This document shows, one piece after another, positions 31,196 to 39,713 of a DNA stretch of 64,000 nt. The stretch is from JAWVFM01 sp963771655. GTDB taxonomy: Bacteria > Actinomycetota > Thermoleophilia > Solirubrobacterales > 70-9. Made by a program: the position numbers and the translations under genes. Position 1 is the first letter of the stretch. Each line of letters begins with the position of its first letter. A model generated the notes under the pieces. That model was not told where the DNA came from and ran no database searches. It was given only the letters and a program-made list of their open reading frames with translations. The stretch covers positions 372,001 through 436,000 of the forward strand of contig CAVYUG010000006.1 of assembly GCA_963771655.1 (NCBI GenBank). Reading direction: 5' to 3'.

Positions 31196-32365
31196 CTAGG
31201 CGAGGATCTCCTCGAGCCGGCGCTCGATCGCGGCTGCGAGGGCCTCGCGGGTCGGCCCCTCGGGCGCGCGCTCGACGAGCTGTCCCAGGAACCCGTCGAT
31301 GATGAGGCGCTTGGCGTTGGCCTCGGCCAGCCCGCGCGCTCGCAGGTAGTAGAGCTGCTCAGGATCGATCTGAGCCACGGCCGCGGCGTGGGTGCAGCGA
31401 ACGTCGTCGGCCTCGATCTCGAGGCCGGGGATGGCGTCGGCGTGCGCCCGCTTCGAGAGCAGGAGGTTGCGGTTCTCCTGGAAGGCGTCCGTGTGCTGCG
31501 CGCCCGGGTCGACCCGGATCATGCCCCGCCACACGGAGGTGGCGCGGCCGGTGAGCACGCCGCGAAAGGCTAAATCGGAGAAGGTGTGCTCCCCGGCGTG
31601 CTCCTGGGTGGTGTCGAAGTCGAGGTGCTGGCGGCCGGCGCCGGCGTACGCGCCGGTCACCCGCGCCGAGGAGCCCTCGCCGGCGAGCTTCGTCTCCATG
31701 CGCACCTTGCCGCGAGCCGAGCCGAACCCGAGCGCGACCCACTCCAGCGAGGCGTCGCGGGCGAGCTCTGCGCGCTGGCTGGCGAAGACCCAGCTGCGGT
31801 CGGAGAGCTCCTGCTCGCACACGTATCGAAGCGACGCGCCCGGGCCGATGACGATCTCGACGACGCCGTTGAAGAGGCCGCCGTCGCCGTCGCTGTCGCC
31901 CGCGTAGCGCTCCCACACCTCGGCCTCCGCGCCCTCCTCGAGCACGATCAGGGTCCGCCACGCGAGCGCGCCGCCCGGGTGCCCGACCTCGATCTTCGCC
32001 GGCTCGGCGAGGCGTCCCCCGCGGGGCACGTAGACGAGCAGGCCGTCGCTCCACGCCGCCTCGTTACGCGCGACGAAGGGGTCCTCGGCGGAGACGACCG
32101 ACCCGAGGGTCTCCTCGATCACGTTGCCGAGCCGGCCCGCCGCGGTTGCGAGCGAGGTCACGACCGGCAATCCGGGATCGCGGTCGCCGTTCAGCCCGCC
32201 GACCGCCGCGGCCGCCGGCTCGAAGGAGTCGATCTCGAGGCCCGTGAGGTCCGTGAACTCCCAGCCCTTGTCCTTCTGCGTCGGCATCGGGAGCTCGCTC
32301 GCCAAAGAGGCGCCCTTGCGGCGCCTCTCGGAAAGCCAGGACGGTTCCGCGGAGCCGTCAGCCAA
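31196..32365 (-). CDS. sufD: Fe-S cluster assembly protein SufD
   Basis: A 389-residue SufD, the partner of SufB in the SufBC2D scaffold that assembles Fe-S clusters. The N-terminal helical part contains PMPTQKDKGWEFTDLTGLEI (family W-x-x-T-D). The beta-helix core ends in HTDAFQENRNLLLSKRAHAD followed by GLEIEADDVRCTHAAAVAQI, with the conserved His and the C-terminal LIDGFLGQLVER-like segment (IIDGFLGQLVERAP). Translation probably starts at TTG, overlapping the sufB stop by 8 bp. It is the last gene of the Rieske-sufB-sufD block. Confidence 0.95.
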   Translation of the reverse strand: MADGSAEPSWLSERRRKGASLASELPMPTQKDKGWEFTDLTGLEIDSFEPAAAAVGGLNGDRDPGLPVVTSLATAAGRLGNVIEETLGSVVSAEDPFVARNEAAWSDGLLVYVPRGGRLAEPAKIEVGHPGGALAWRTLIVLEEGAEAEVWERYAGDSDGDGGLFNGVVEIVIGPGASLRYVCEQELSDRSWVFASQRAELARDASLEWVALGFGSARGKVRMETKLAGEGSSARVTGAYAGAGRQHLDFDTTQEHAGEHTFSDLAFRGVLTGRATSVWRGMIRVDPGAQHTDAFQENRNLLLSKRAHADAIPGLEIEADDVRCTHAAAVAQIDPEQLYYLRARGLAEANAKRLIIDGFLGQLVERAPEGPTREALAAAIERRLEEILA

Positions 32366-33818
32366 TCGATCCCTCCATCTGCAGCTCGATCAGGCGGTTC
32401 ATCTCCACCGCGTACTCCATCGGCAGCTCCTTCGTGATCGGCTCGATGAAGCCGTTCACGATCATCTTCGAGGCCTCCTCCTCGTCGATGCCGTGTGCCT
32501 GGAGGTAGAACAGCTGCTCCTCGCCGACCTTCGAGACGGACGCCTCGTGGCCGACGTTGGCGTCGCTCTCGTCGATGCGGATCGTCGGGTAGGTGTCCGA
32601 GCGCGACTGCTCGTCGAGCAGCAGCGCGTCGCAGACGACCTTCGACCTCGCCTCCGTCGCGCCCTTTCCGACCTCGAGCAGGCCGCGGAAGGAGCCCCGG
32701 CCGCCGTCCTTCGAGATCGACTTCGAGAACACAGACGACGTCGTCTTCGGGGCACCGTGGATGATCTTGCCGCCGGCGTCCTGGTGCTGGCCCTTGCCGG
32801 CGAACGCGATCGAGAGGATCTCGCCGTGGGCGCCCTCGCCGAGGAGGTAGATCGACGGGAACTTCATCGTGATCTTCGACCCGAGGTTGGCGTCTACCCA
32901 GCTCATCTTGGCGTTGTCATACGCGACAGCGCGCTTGGTCACGAGGTTGTAGACGTTGGTCGACCAGTTCTGGACGGTCGTGTAGCGGACGTTCGAGCCC
33001 GGCTTGCAGACGATCTCGACGACCGCCGAGTGAAGGGAGTCGGTGGAGTAGACGGGCGCTGTGCACCCCTCGATGTAGTGAACGTCCGAGCCCTCCTCGG
33101 CGATGATCAGCGTCCGCTCGAACTGGCCCATGTTCTCGGTGTTGATCCGGAAGTAGGCCTGCAGAGGCATCTCGACCTTGACGCCCTTCGGGACGTAGAC
33201 GAACGAGCCGCCCGACCAGACCGCCGAGTTGAGGGCGGCGAGCTTGTTGTCGTTCGGCGGGATGACCGTGGCCCAGTACTCGCGCACGATGTCCTCGTGC
33301 TCGCGCAGAGCGGTGTCCATGTCCATGAAGTGAACGCCCTGCTCCTCCAGGTCCTCGCGGATCTGGTGGTAGATGCTCTCGGACTCGTATTGGGCGCCGA
33401 CGCCGGAGAGGAACTTCCGCTCGGCCTCGGGAATCCCCAGCCGGTCGAAGGTGTTCTTGATGTCCTCGGGAACGTCGTCCCAGGAGCGCTCGGAGCGCTC
33501 GGAGGCGCGGACGAAGTAGTGGATGTCGTCGAAGTCGATCTGGGCCAGGTTGGCGCCCCACATCGGGATCGGACGCGACTCGTAGTGCTCGAGCGCCTTG
33601 AGGCGGAACTCGCGCATCCACTCGGGCTCGCTCTTGTACTCCGAGATCGACTCGACGAGCTCGCGCGAGAGGCCCTTCGGCGCCTTGTAGGCGTAGCCCG
33701 TCTCGGGATCGTGAAAGCCGAACTTCTCCTTGTAGTCGGCGTTGATCCCCTTGAGCGCGCTCTCCTCGTCGGTGAGCAGCTTGCCCGAGGGACCTCTGGT
33801 CGTGTCTGTTGTTGCCAT
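32358..33818 (-). CDS. sufB: Fe-S cluster assembly protein SufB
   Basis: A 486-residue SufB scaffold subunit. Typical regions are VREYWATVIPPNDNKLAALN, VWSGGSFVYVPKGVKVEMPL, IEGCTAPVYSTDSLH and the C-terminal catalytic segment VCDALLLDEQSRSDTYPTIR then ANVGHEASV, with the conserved Cys, Glu/Asp and His used for cluster assembly. Full-length and intact. It lies 10 bp after a Rieske ferredoxin gene and overlaps sufD. The sufC ATPase is not adjacent, as it usually is, but lies 10 kb away on the same strand. Confidence 0.97.
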   Translation of the reverse strand: MATTDTTRGPSGKLLTDEESALKGINADYKEKFGFHDPETGYAYKAPKGLSRELVESISEYKSEPEWMREFRLKALEHYESRPIPMWGANLAQIDFDDIHYFVRASERSERSWDDVPEDIKNTFDRLGIPEAERKFLSGVGAQYESESIYHQIREDLEEQGVHFMDMDTALREHEDIVREYWATVIPPNDNKLAALNSAVWSGGSFVYVPKGVKVEMPLQAYFRINTENMGQFERTLIIAEEGSDVHYIEGCTAPVYSTDSLHSAVVEIVCKPGSNVRYTTVQNWSTNVYNLVTKRAVAYDNAKMSWVDANLGSKITMKFPSIYLLGEGAHGEILSIAFAGKGQHQDAGGKIIHGAPKTTSSVFSKSISKDGGRGSFRGLLEVGKGATEARSKVVCDALLLDEQSRSDTYPTIRIDESDANVGHEASVSKVGEEQLFYLQAHGIDEEEASKMIVNGFIEPITKELPMEYAVEMNRLIELQMEGSIG

Positions 33819-33828
33819 TCGCCGTCTT

Positions 33829-34158
33829 TCAGTCGATCTCGAGCTTCACAACCCCGTCCTCGACGCTCACGTCAAAGGTTTCCACCGGCTGGTAGGCGGG
33901 GAGCGTCTTCGGGCGTCCGGATCGCAGGTCGAACAGCGATCCGTGGCGTGGGCATTCCACTGTACAGGTGGCGGGGTCGAACTCCCCCTCGGCGAGCGGG
34001 CCGTCATCATGAGAGCAGCGGTCCTCGATCGCGAAGAGGTCGCCGCCGCAGTTGAAGACGCCGATCTTCATCCCGTCGGCCTCGACCAGGCGCGTCTGGC
34101 CCTCGCCGAGCTCGTCGAGGGGGCAGACGTCGATCTTGTCGCTAGTGCCCTGAGTCAC
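33829..34158 (-). CDS. Rieske [2Fe-2S] ferredoxin
   Basis: A 109-residue small Rieske protein. The cluster ligands are in EDRCSHDDGPL (CxH) and VECPRHGSLFDL (CxxH). It starts at GTG (VTQGTSDKIDVCPLDEL). Such ferredoxins are regularly found in actinobacterial suf operons, where they may supply electrons or serve other Rieske oxygenases. It is 10 bp upstream of sufB on the same strand and so heads this block. Confidence 0.93.
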   Translation of the reverse strand: MTQGTSDKIDVCPLDELGEGQTRLVEADGMKIGVFNCGGDLFAIEDRCSHDDGPLAEGEFDPATCTVECPRHGSLFDLRSGRPKTLPAYQPVETFDVSVEDGVVKLEID

Positions 34159-34224
34159 GTTATTCCTACTTCCGCACTCGGATTTTACCGGGCGGGCCGC
34201 GCCGGCCGCGCCGGGCGGCGCGTC

Positions 34225-34268
34225 CAACGTCCCTCGCTACCGCTCATAGCCCCCAATGCGGGACGTTC
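34225..34268. repeat. 44-bp palindromic repeat, copy 2
   Basis: Inverted copy of the 31144-31187 element. Its ends AACGTCCC and GGGACGTT form a hairpin, and the inner TGGGGGCTAT (reading the minus strand) is conserved. It lies between the end of the acetyltransferase gene and the start of the Rieske gene, both on the minus strand, so it could end transcription of the former. No T-run follows. Confidence 0.65.
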
Positions 34269-34284
34269 AGCGGAACGGGCGGCG

Positions 34285-34710
34285 CTATCCCCCGGCCGTG
34301 CGACGGGGCGCGAGGTCCGCGCGAGTGAGGCGGAAGCCGAGCGAACGGCTCGCGCCCAGGCGCTCGTAGTAGCCCTCGGTCCGGGTACGAATGTCGAGTC
34401 GCAGCCCTCCGGCGCGCTCGAGAGCCTCACGCAGGAGCCTCGAACCGAGCCCGCGCCCGCGCCAGTGCAGGTCGATCACGAGCAGCGAGACGTGCGCCTG
34501 GATCTCGCCGTCGGATTGCACCTGGATTGCTCCGACGACGCGCCCGTCGGCGATCGCCGCCAGCGTCGTCACGCCCGGCGCGCTCAGTGCGCGATGAGTT
34601 CGCTTCGCGTCCTCGGTGTACTCGGTCCACCCCTCGGCGGCGAAGAGCGCCACCAGCTCGTCGAGGTGGGCATGCGCATACGGCTCGATCGAGGCTGCTG
34701 TCGCGCTCAT
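34285..34710 (-). CDS. GNAT-family N-acetyltransferase
   Basis: A 141-residue acetyltransferase. Strand 4 and the acetyl-CoA pyrophosphate loop read HVSLLVIDLHWRGRGLGSRL followed by LREALERAGG, i.e. the R/Q-x-x-G-x-G/A motif as RGRGLGSRLL. The N-terminus is MSATAASIEPYAHAHLDELV. The acceptor substrate cannot be told. It is 126 bp upstream of the Rieske gene, with a palindromic repeat in between, and probably transcribed apart from the suf genes. Confidence 0.85.
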   Translation of the reverse strand: MSATAASIEPYAHAHLDELVALFAAEGWTEYTEDAKRTHRALSAPGVTTLAAIADGRVVGAIQVQSDGEIQAHVSLLVIDLHWRGRGLGSRLLREALERAGGLRLDIRTRTEGYYERLGASRSLGFRLTRADLAPRRTAGG

Positions 34711-34780
34711 CGCTCTTCCATTAGACCGTGGGAACGGGTCTGACTCATCAATCCACGGGTCCGAGCGATTCCCGGCCGGC

Positions 34781-35506
34781 TCAGCTGATCGAGAAGCCCA
34801 CGCGACGCGCCCGCGTCGTGTTGTTCGACCGGTCCGTCGCGCGAATCTCCGCGACGTAGCGGCCGGGGCGGGGCCTGAAATGCCTCGAGGGATTGGCGAA
34901 TCGCACTCTGTTCAGGCCCACATACGCCTTCCAGGTCTGCCAGCCGGCGAAGTGCCGCCGGTGCTTCGGGCCCGTGAGCCGGTAGATCTCCGCGTCGACG
35001 ACCCCCCGTTCGTCAAGCCCGAAGTGAAGGCGGGTGCCTCGTCGCCCGAGGCTGGTCGAGTCGAGGCGGAGCCCGTCCATGTACGGCGGGCTCAGATCGA
35101 CGTTGTTCGGTGGCACCGGGTCCGGCTCGGTGCTCGGGTCACCGGGACTGTTCGAGACCACGATCGTCCCGCGGACGGCCGAGTGGAGCTTGCACTGGAA
35201 CGTGTAGGTCCCGGGTGTGTCGAAGGCCACCTGGAAGCTCGAGCCGAGGTCGTGGTGCGGGAAGTCCTTTCCCTTGTCGGAGTCGATCCCCTCGTCGTTC
35301 GGCGAGGTGCCGGTGACCGAATGCATCGTGTCCGGCCCCACCCAGTACCAGGTGACGTGCTCGCCGAGGTCGAGGTTGATGAGCGGGTTCGACCACTGGT
35401 AGTGGCCGATCGCGATTCGTCGGTTCGAGCCGAGGGCCGGTGCCGCCAGCGCGAGCGCAGCGGCCAAGGCCGCACATGCCACGAGCGTCAGTCGACGATG
35501 TACCAC
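34781..35506 (-). CDS. exported cupredoxin-domain protein
   Basis: A 241-residue protein with a signal peptide (TLVACAALAAALALAAPALG) and a plastocyanin/azurin-like domain. Copper ligand candidates are the His in PDTMHSVTG and the Cys and His in FQCKLHSAVRGTIVV. The axial Met expected a few residues after that His is missing. The C-terminal 110 residues form a further beta domain (LSPPYMDGLRLDSTSLGRRG). It starts at GTG and overlaps the end of the multicopper oxidase gene by 19 bp, so the two are co-translated, and it may pass electrons to or from the oxidase. Confidence 0.85.
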   Translation of the reverse strand: MVHRRLTLVACAALAAALALAAPALGSNRRIAIGHYQWSNPLINLDLGEHVTWYWVGPDTMHSVTGTSPNDEGIDSDKGKDFPHHDLGSSFQVAFDTPGTYTFQCKLHSAVRGTIVVSNSPGDPSTEPDPVPPNNVDLSPPYMDGLRLDSTSLGRRGTRLHFGLDERGVVDAEIYRLTGPKHRRHFAGWQTWKAYVGLNRVRFANPSRHFRPRPGRYVAEIRATDRSNNTTRARRVGFSIS

Positions 35507-36522
35507 CCGTTCATCCCCATGTGCAGGTGGCTGAAGACGTGGCAGTGGTAGAACCAGCGCCCCGGGTTGTCCTCGACGATCTCGAAGCTGAACGAGTCGC
35601 CCGGCCCGAGAGTCTTGGTGTCGATCACGGTGCCGTCCGAGTCGGTCCAGCGGTGCCCGTGGATGTGGAAGGTGTGGAAGAAGTCGTCGAGCGCGTAGAT
35701 GCGGAACCGGACGCGGTCACCGACCTTGGCGTGGAGATTCGGCGTGTTCCCCGCATAGGCGCGCCCGTTGATGCATGAGAACTGGGCGTTGAGCTTGGTC
35801 GCGACGGGGGGGAAGGTGTGAAAGGCGATGCAGAACTCCTTGTCCACCGGCGTCTCATCCGGCGCGCGGATGATCAGCGGCCCGAAGAGCCCCTTGAACA
35901 CCGGCACGGGGTCGATCGGTCCGTGATCGTGGTAGATCCAGCTCCCCGCGGTTCCCGGGCGCGCGTCCCAGACGTAGGTGAACGTCCGGCCGGGCTGGAC
36001 GAAGCCGCCGGGGTCCGTGTACTTGCCCCGGTAGGCGCCGTCCATCTCGTCGGCGTAGAAGATCCCGTGCGGGTGGATCGTCACCGGCACGCCCACGTCG
36101 TTCTGGAAGTGCACGGCGACGGTCTGGCCCTCCGTGGCCTCGATGACCGGGCCGGGAATCCTGGGCCTGCCTGCCGGCTTCGTGAAGTTGGGCTCGTAGG
36201 CGCGGTAGGCGTACGCCTTGAACGTCGTCTTCCCCCGGACCCGCTCGTTCATCATCTCATCGCGCCCGGTGGGGACGATGTCCCACGTGACCTCCTCGGC
36301 GCGGATCCAGTACTCGACGTCGGCCCCGACCGAGGCGTCCGCGCCGAGCGGCGCGGGCCCCGAACCGGCGGCCACGACCTTCGGCGGCACCGAGACGCCG
36401 CTCGCCAGCTTCGGCAGGTCGGCGGGCTGGTCGAGCGCGAGGCGATGGCCCGCGAGCGTGCAGAAGAACACGCCACCGGCGCCGGCCAGGAAGTGACGGC
36501 GGTCGAGCTCGCCCGGTCCCAC
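35488..36522 (-). CDS. Tat-exported multicopper oxidase (two-domain type)
   Basis: A 344-residue multicopper oxidase. The N-terminus DRRHFLAGAGGVFFCTLAG is a twin-arginine signal. All four copper-binding segments are present: VTIHPHGI, SWIYHDHGP, HTFHIHGHRW and WFYHCHVFSHLHMGM, the last with the type 1 Cys, His and Met. With only two cupredoxin domains it resembles small laccases or copper nitrite reductase-like oxidases. It starts at GTG with GGAGGG upstream. It lies between a plastocyanin-like gene upstream and a second cupredoxin gene overlapping downstream, forming an envelope copper-redox operon. Confidence 0.93.
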   Translation of the reverse strand: MGPGELDRRHFLAGAGGVFFCTLAGHRLALDQPADLPKLASGVSVPPKVVAAGSGPAPLGADASVGADVEYWIRAEEVTWDIVPTGRDEMMNERVRGKTTFKAYAYRAYEPNFTKPAGRPRIPGPVIEATEGQTVAVHFQNDVGVPVTIHPHGIFYADEMDGAYRGKYTDPGGFVQPGRTFTYVWDARPGTAGSWIYHDHGPIDPVPVFKGLFGPLIIRAPDETPVDKEFCIAFHTFPPVATKLNAQFSCINGRAYAGNTPNLHAKVGDRVRFRIYALDDFFHTFHIHGHRWTDSDGTVIDTKTLGPGDSFSFEIVEDNPGRWFYHCHVFSHLHMGMNGWYIVD

Positions 36523-36555
36523 CGGTGCCCTCCTAGGCGATGAGAGCCGCGGTCG

Positions 36556-36936
36556 TCACTTCTTGATGACGACCTTCATCTGCATGATGTCCGGATGGAT
36601 CGTGCAGTAGAAGTTGTACGTACCGGTCTTCTCGAACTTGGGGCGGAACGTGATGCCGATGGCGCCCGCGATCGAGCGGAACTTGCTCTTCTTGACGCCC
36701 TTCGGGCCCTTCTTCAGGGTCACGTCGTGCGAGTCGGTGTTGACGTTGCCCCAGGTCCACTTCACGGTCTTGCCCGGTTTCGCCGTGACCGAGGTCGGGG
36801 TGTAGTAGTCGTCGCGGACCTTCACGATCTTCGGCTTCCTCTTGGCCTCCGTCGCGCCCCCGGCCCCGGTGGCGGGCATCAGGACGCAGGCACAAAGCGC
36901 TGCGACGCCGAGGACTGCTCCGGCTCGGCGCCTCAC
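36556..36936 (-). CDS. exported plastocyanin-like cupredoxin
   Basis: A 126-residue exported cupredoxin. Signal peptide: RRRAGAVLGVAALCACVLMP. The domain spans KPKIVKVRDDYYTPTSVTAK to the C-terminus. Type 1 copper ligands are His in NTDSHDVTLKKG and Cys, His and Met in NFYCTIHPDIMQM. Translation starts at a GTG overlapping the stop of the upstream beta-helix gene (GTGA). It should carry single electrons, perhaps to the multicopper oxidase encoded 33 bp downstream. Confidence 0.88.
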   Translation of the reverse strand: MRRRAGAVLGVAALCACVLMPATGAGGATEAKRKPKIVKVRDDYYTPTSVTAKPGKTVKWTWGNVNTDSHDVTLKKGPKGVKKSKFRSIAGAIGITFRPKFEKTGTYNFYCTIHPDIMQMKVVIKK

Positions 36937-38300
36937 TTGACGCACGGTCCCAGGTTCTTGGTGTCGATCGGCTTGTAGCCCTTGAACGGCGGGTGCTTGT
37001 GCCTCGCCCACGAGTTCTGCTGCGAGCACGCCGGATCGCTCAGGGCGTACGGAGCGAGGTTGTTGAACACCTGGCCGGTATCGCCCGAGTTGTTACCCGT
37101 CCCGGCGAGCGCCGGCGCGGGGCAGCTCGGGTAGAGCAGCGCCTCAGGGGTGGTCGCCTGGGCGATGTCGAAGGTCGAGCTCTGGTTGCCCGAGAAGCAC
37201 GTGCCCTTGCCGGAACCGTCGTTGAAGAAGTCCTTCCCGTTCGTGTCCGTGCCGCTGCGGCCCATCTTGTTGTTCGCGAAGGTGTTGTCGTTGTTCACGG
37301 CCTGTGCGTTGAACGGGTCGGAGAACGCGGCGCCGCCCCACTTGAAGTTCCCGAAGATCTGATTGTCCGAGACGGTCCAGCCATCGGCCCCGAACAGCGC
37401 GACGCCGACGCCCGTCGGGTAGTTGATCGTCTGGCCACCGAACTGCCCGAGGCCGTTGGAAACCGTCTTCACGGGCGACTTCGGCAGGAAGTAGTTGAAG
37501 TTGTTCCAGAAGATGTTGTTCTTGCGGATCTTGCCGTTCGCCGTCGGCTGGAACAGCTCCGAGTCGAGCGTGTTCGGAACCACCCCGATGCCGTTGTTGT
37601 AGATGTCGTTGTCGTGGATGTCGACGTACTTCGAGTTCGTCCCCGAGTAGCCGAGCACGTTCAGGTACATCTCGTTGTGGTCGATCGACGTCCACTGCGG
37701 CTTCTTCTGCGCCGGCGTCTCCCCGATGTAGGTCGCCGAGTCGCCGTGGCCGTAGCCGACCGTGCGGGTGATCCGGCCGCCGGTGCAGTGCTTGGCGAAG
37801 AGGCCGTAGGCACGATTGAACGCCGCGATGTCCTTCTTCATCAGGAAGCCCTTGCACTGGCCCTCGGGCGGCTTCGGCCCCGGATCGGCGTGTACGAAGA
37901 ACCCGTTGGCCGCATAGTTCTCGGCGGTCAGCCCGATCATCCGGAGGCCGTTGACGTTGAGGCCCTCGATCCCGTTCTGCGCCAGCTGGCGCCCCTGCCC
38001 TGGGACGACGACCTTGGCGTTCTTGCCGTTCAGGACGACCTTCTGAGGCTTGCGCGGGTTGCCGACGAACGTGAGGCCATCGTACTTGTGGCCGACGACG
38101 CGGACGCCCTCCCGGTAGGTGCCCGGCTGGACCTTGATCGTCGTGTTGGAGCCCTTCGAGACGGCGTCGACGGCCTTCTGAACGGTTCGGTACTGGCAGC
38201 CGTGCTTGCACACGACGAGCGTCTTTGCGCTGGCGGCCGCCGCCGACAGCGCCATCGCGCAGCCGATCGCGCCAACCAAGAGTCCGAACCTGAGCTTCAT
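36933..38300 (-). CDS. exported right-handed parallel beta-helix (NosD-like) protein
   Basis: A 455-residue secreted protein. Signal peptide MKLRFGLLVGAIGCAMALSA is followed by TVQKAVDAVSKGSNTTIKVQ and PGTYREGVRVVG, the usual start of pectate-lyase-like/NosD beta-helix proteins, then many Asn-rich rungs (IDHNEMYLNVLG, VDIHDNDIYNNGIG, IRKNNIFWNNFNYF). Several Cys and His are scattered through the helix. No polygalacturonase catalytic motif is seen. It heads the operon with a cupredoxin, a multicopper oxidase and a second cupredoxin. NosD proteins help insert copper, so a similar role here is a reasonable inference. AAGGAG precedes the ATG. Confidence 0.85.
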   Translation of the reverse strand: MKLRFGLLVGAIGCAMALSAAAASAKTLVVCKHGCQYRTVQKAVDAVSKGSNTTIKVQPGTYREGVRVVGHKYDGLTFVGNPRKPQKVVLNGKNAKVVVPGQGRQLAQNGIEGLNVNGLRMIGLTAENYAANGFFVHADPGPKPPEGQCKGFLMKKDIAAFNRAYGLFAKHCTGGRITRTVGYGHGDSATYIGETPAQKKPQWTSIDHNEMYLNVLGYSGTNSKYVDIHDNDIYNNGIGVVPNTLDSELFQPTANGKIRKNNIFWNNFNYFLPKSPVKTVSNGLGQFGGQTINYPTGVGVALFGADGWTVSDNQIFGNFKWGGAAFSDPFNAQAVNNDNTFANNKMGRSGTDTNGKDFFNDGSGKGTCFSGNQSSTFDIAQATTPEALLYPSCPAPALAGTGNNSGDTGQVFNNLAPYALSDPACSQQNSWARHKHPPFKGYKPIDTKNLGPCVK

Positions 38301-38341
38301 GAGTCTCCTTCTCACGTCGAAAAGCGGCCCAACGCCGCCTC

Positions 38342-38360
38342 GGCCCCGGCAGCTGGGGCC
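38342..38360 (-). promoter_or_regulatory. hairpin in the leader of the beta-helix operon
   Basis: GGCCCC at 38342-38347 pairs with GGGGCC at 38355-38360 around a 7-base loop, 42 bp upstream of the beta-helix ATG. It may influence translation or mRNA stability of the copper-related operon. No T-run follows. It could equally be part of the divergent promoter region. Confidence 0.35.
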
Positions 38361-38436
38361 GTTCACATCTCTGCCGCCTGAAAACACATTAGGGCAATTA
38401 GAGTTGCGGAGCCAGTCAGCAGACGAAGGAGGAACG

Positions 38437-39234
38437 ATGCCGGAGATCAGTGACTACGCCGAGGGAACGCCGTCGTGGGTCGACGTCGTGTGCCCGGACA
38501 TCGACGCGGGGGTCGCGTTCTACAACGCCCTCTTCGGCTGGGACGTGCAGATGGGCGAGAACGCCGAGGAGACCGGCGGCTATCGCATCGCCCATCTGGG
38601 TGAGCGGTCCGTGGCGGGGATGATGCCCCGGATGCAGGAGGCTCAGCCGGCGGCGTGGTCCACCTACATCGCGGTCGAGGACGCCGACGCGACCGCCCAG
38701 AAGGTGACCGACGCGGGAGGGACCGTGATCGCGCCCCCCATGGACGTGATGGACCTCGGGCGCATGGCCGTCTTCACCGATCCGACCGGCGCCTTCTTCG
38801 GCGTCTGGCAGGCCAAGAGCTTCATGGGCGCCCAGGTGAAGGGCGATCCAGGGACGATCGGCTGGAACGAGCTCAACACTCGCGATCCCGACCGAGCCAA
38901 GGAGTTCTACGCCACGGTGTTCGGGTGGGATGCGCGCGAGTTCCCGAGCTCAGACGGCCCCCCGTACTGGACCGTCCACGTCGGCGGCGACGAGAACGGG
39001 GTCGGAGGCATCATGGACATGCGGGGCCGGGTGCCCGACGAGGTTCCCGCGCATTGGCTCGTCTACTTCGCCGTCGACGACGCCGACGCGACAGCGGACA
39101 AGGCGAAGGAGCTTGGAGGCGGTGTGGCGTTCGGGCCCGAGGACATCCCCGACGTCGGCCGCTTCGCGGTGCTGCACGACCAGGGCGGCGCTATGTTCGC
39201 GATCCTAAAGCCGAACCCGCGCCAGGAGGGCTAG
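38437..39234 (+). CDS. two-domain VOC-family protein
   Basis: A 265-residue protein made of two vicinal-oxygen-chelate domains. Domain 1 starts GTPSWVDVVCPDIDAGVAFY and ends DPTGAFFGVWQ. Domain 2 starts GTIGWNELNTRDPDRAKEFY and ends DQGGAMFAILKP. Such tandem proteins are glyoxalase/bleomycin-resistance relatives and in actinobacteria are often annotated as hydroxylases without evidence. GAAGGAGG precedes the ATG. The last 4 bp overlap the end of sufU on the other strand. Confidence 0.9.
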   Translation: MPEISDYAEGTPSWVDVVCPDIDAGVAFYNALFGWDVQMGENAEETGGYRIAHLGERSVAGMMPRMQEAQPAAWSTYIAVEDADATAQKVTDAGGTVIAPPMDVMDLGRMAVFTDPTGAFFGVWQAKSFMGAQVKGDPGTIGWNELNTRDPDRAKEFYATVFGWDAREFPSSDGPPYWTVHVGGDENGVGGIMDMRGRVPDEVPAHWLVYFAVDDADATADKAKELGGGVAFGPEDIPDVGRFAVLHDQGGAMFAILKPNPRQEG

Positions 39235-39656
39235 AGGCTCACGGCCTCCGCCGGGTCGCCCGGCTCGCCCTCGTCCTCCCAGTCCGCGGGCGAGCCGAGG
39301 CTCGCGGACTTCGCGACCTTGAGGCCGAGCAGCGCGCACTTCATGCGCGTCGCGGAAATGTCGATGCCCAGCAGGTCGAGCACGAACTCCTTCGGGAGGC
39401 GCAGGACCTCCTCGCGGGTCCTGCCCGCGAGCTCGTCGGTGAGCATCGACGTGGCGGCCGTAGAGATCGCGCACCCGGACCCCTCGAAGCGGGCCTCGGC
39501 GACCCGACCCTCGTCGTCGAGCACCAGGAACACGTGTTGCTCGTCGCCGCAGAAGGGGTTCGTGTCGGCGTACTCGAGGTCATAGCGATCCGGCCGCCCG
39601 AAGTTGTGCGGTCGCTTGTAGTGCTCCAGAATCTGCTCGCGGTAGAGCTCGTCCAT
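39231..39656 (-). CDS. sufU: Fe-S assembly zinc sulfurtransferase SufU
   Basis: A 141-residue SufU, which takes sulfur from SufS and passes it to the SufBCD scaffold. It begins MDELYREQILEHYKRPHNFG. Zinc/sulfur ligands are in NPFCGDEQ (Cys, Asp), EGSGCAISTA and TRMKCALLGL, the standard three Cys and one Asp. It lies apart from sufS by the 2-kb membrane-protein gene on the opposite strand and a relic gene, whereas the two genes normally overlap or adjoin. Confidence 0.94.
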   Translation of the reverse strand: MDELYREQILEHYKRPHNFGRPDRYDLEYADTNPFCGDEQHVFLVLDDEGRVAEARFEGSGCAISTAATSMLTDELAGRTREEVLRLPKEFVLDLLGIDISATRMKCALLGLKVAKSASLGSPADWEDEGEPGDPAEAVSL

Positions 39657-39713
39657 GCCCACACACCGTAGCCCGTACGATTGGGCCGTCCACCATCCGG
39701 AAGGGAGTCCGTC

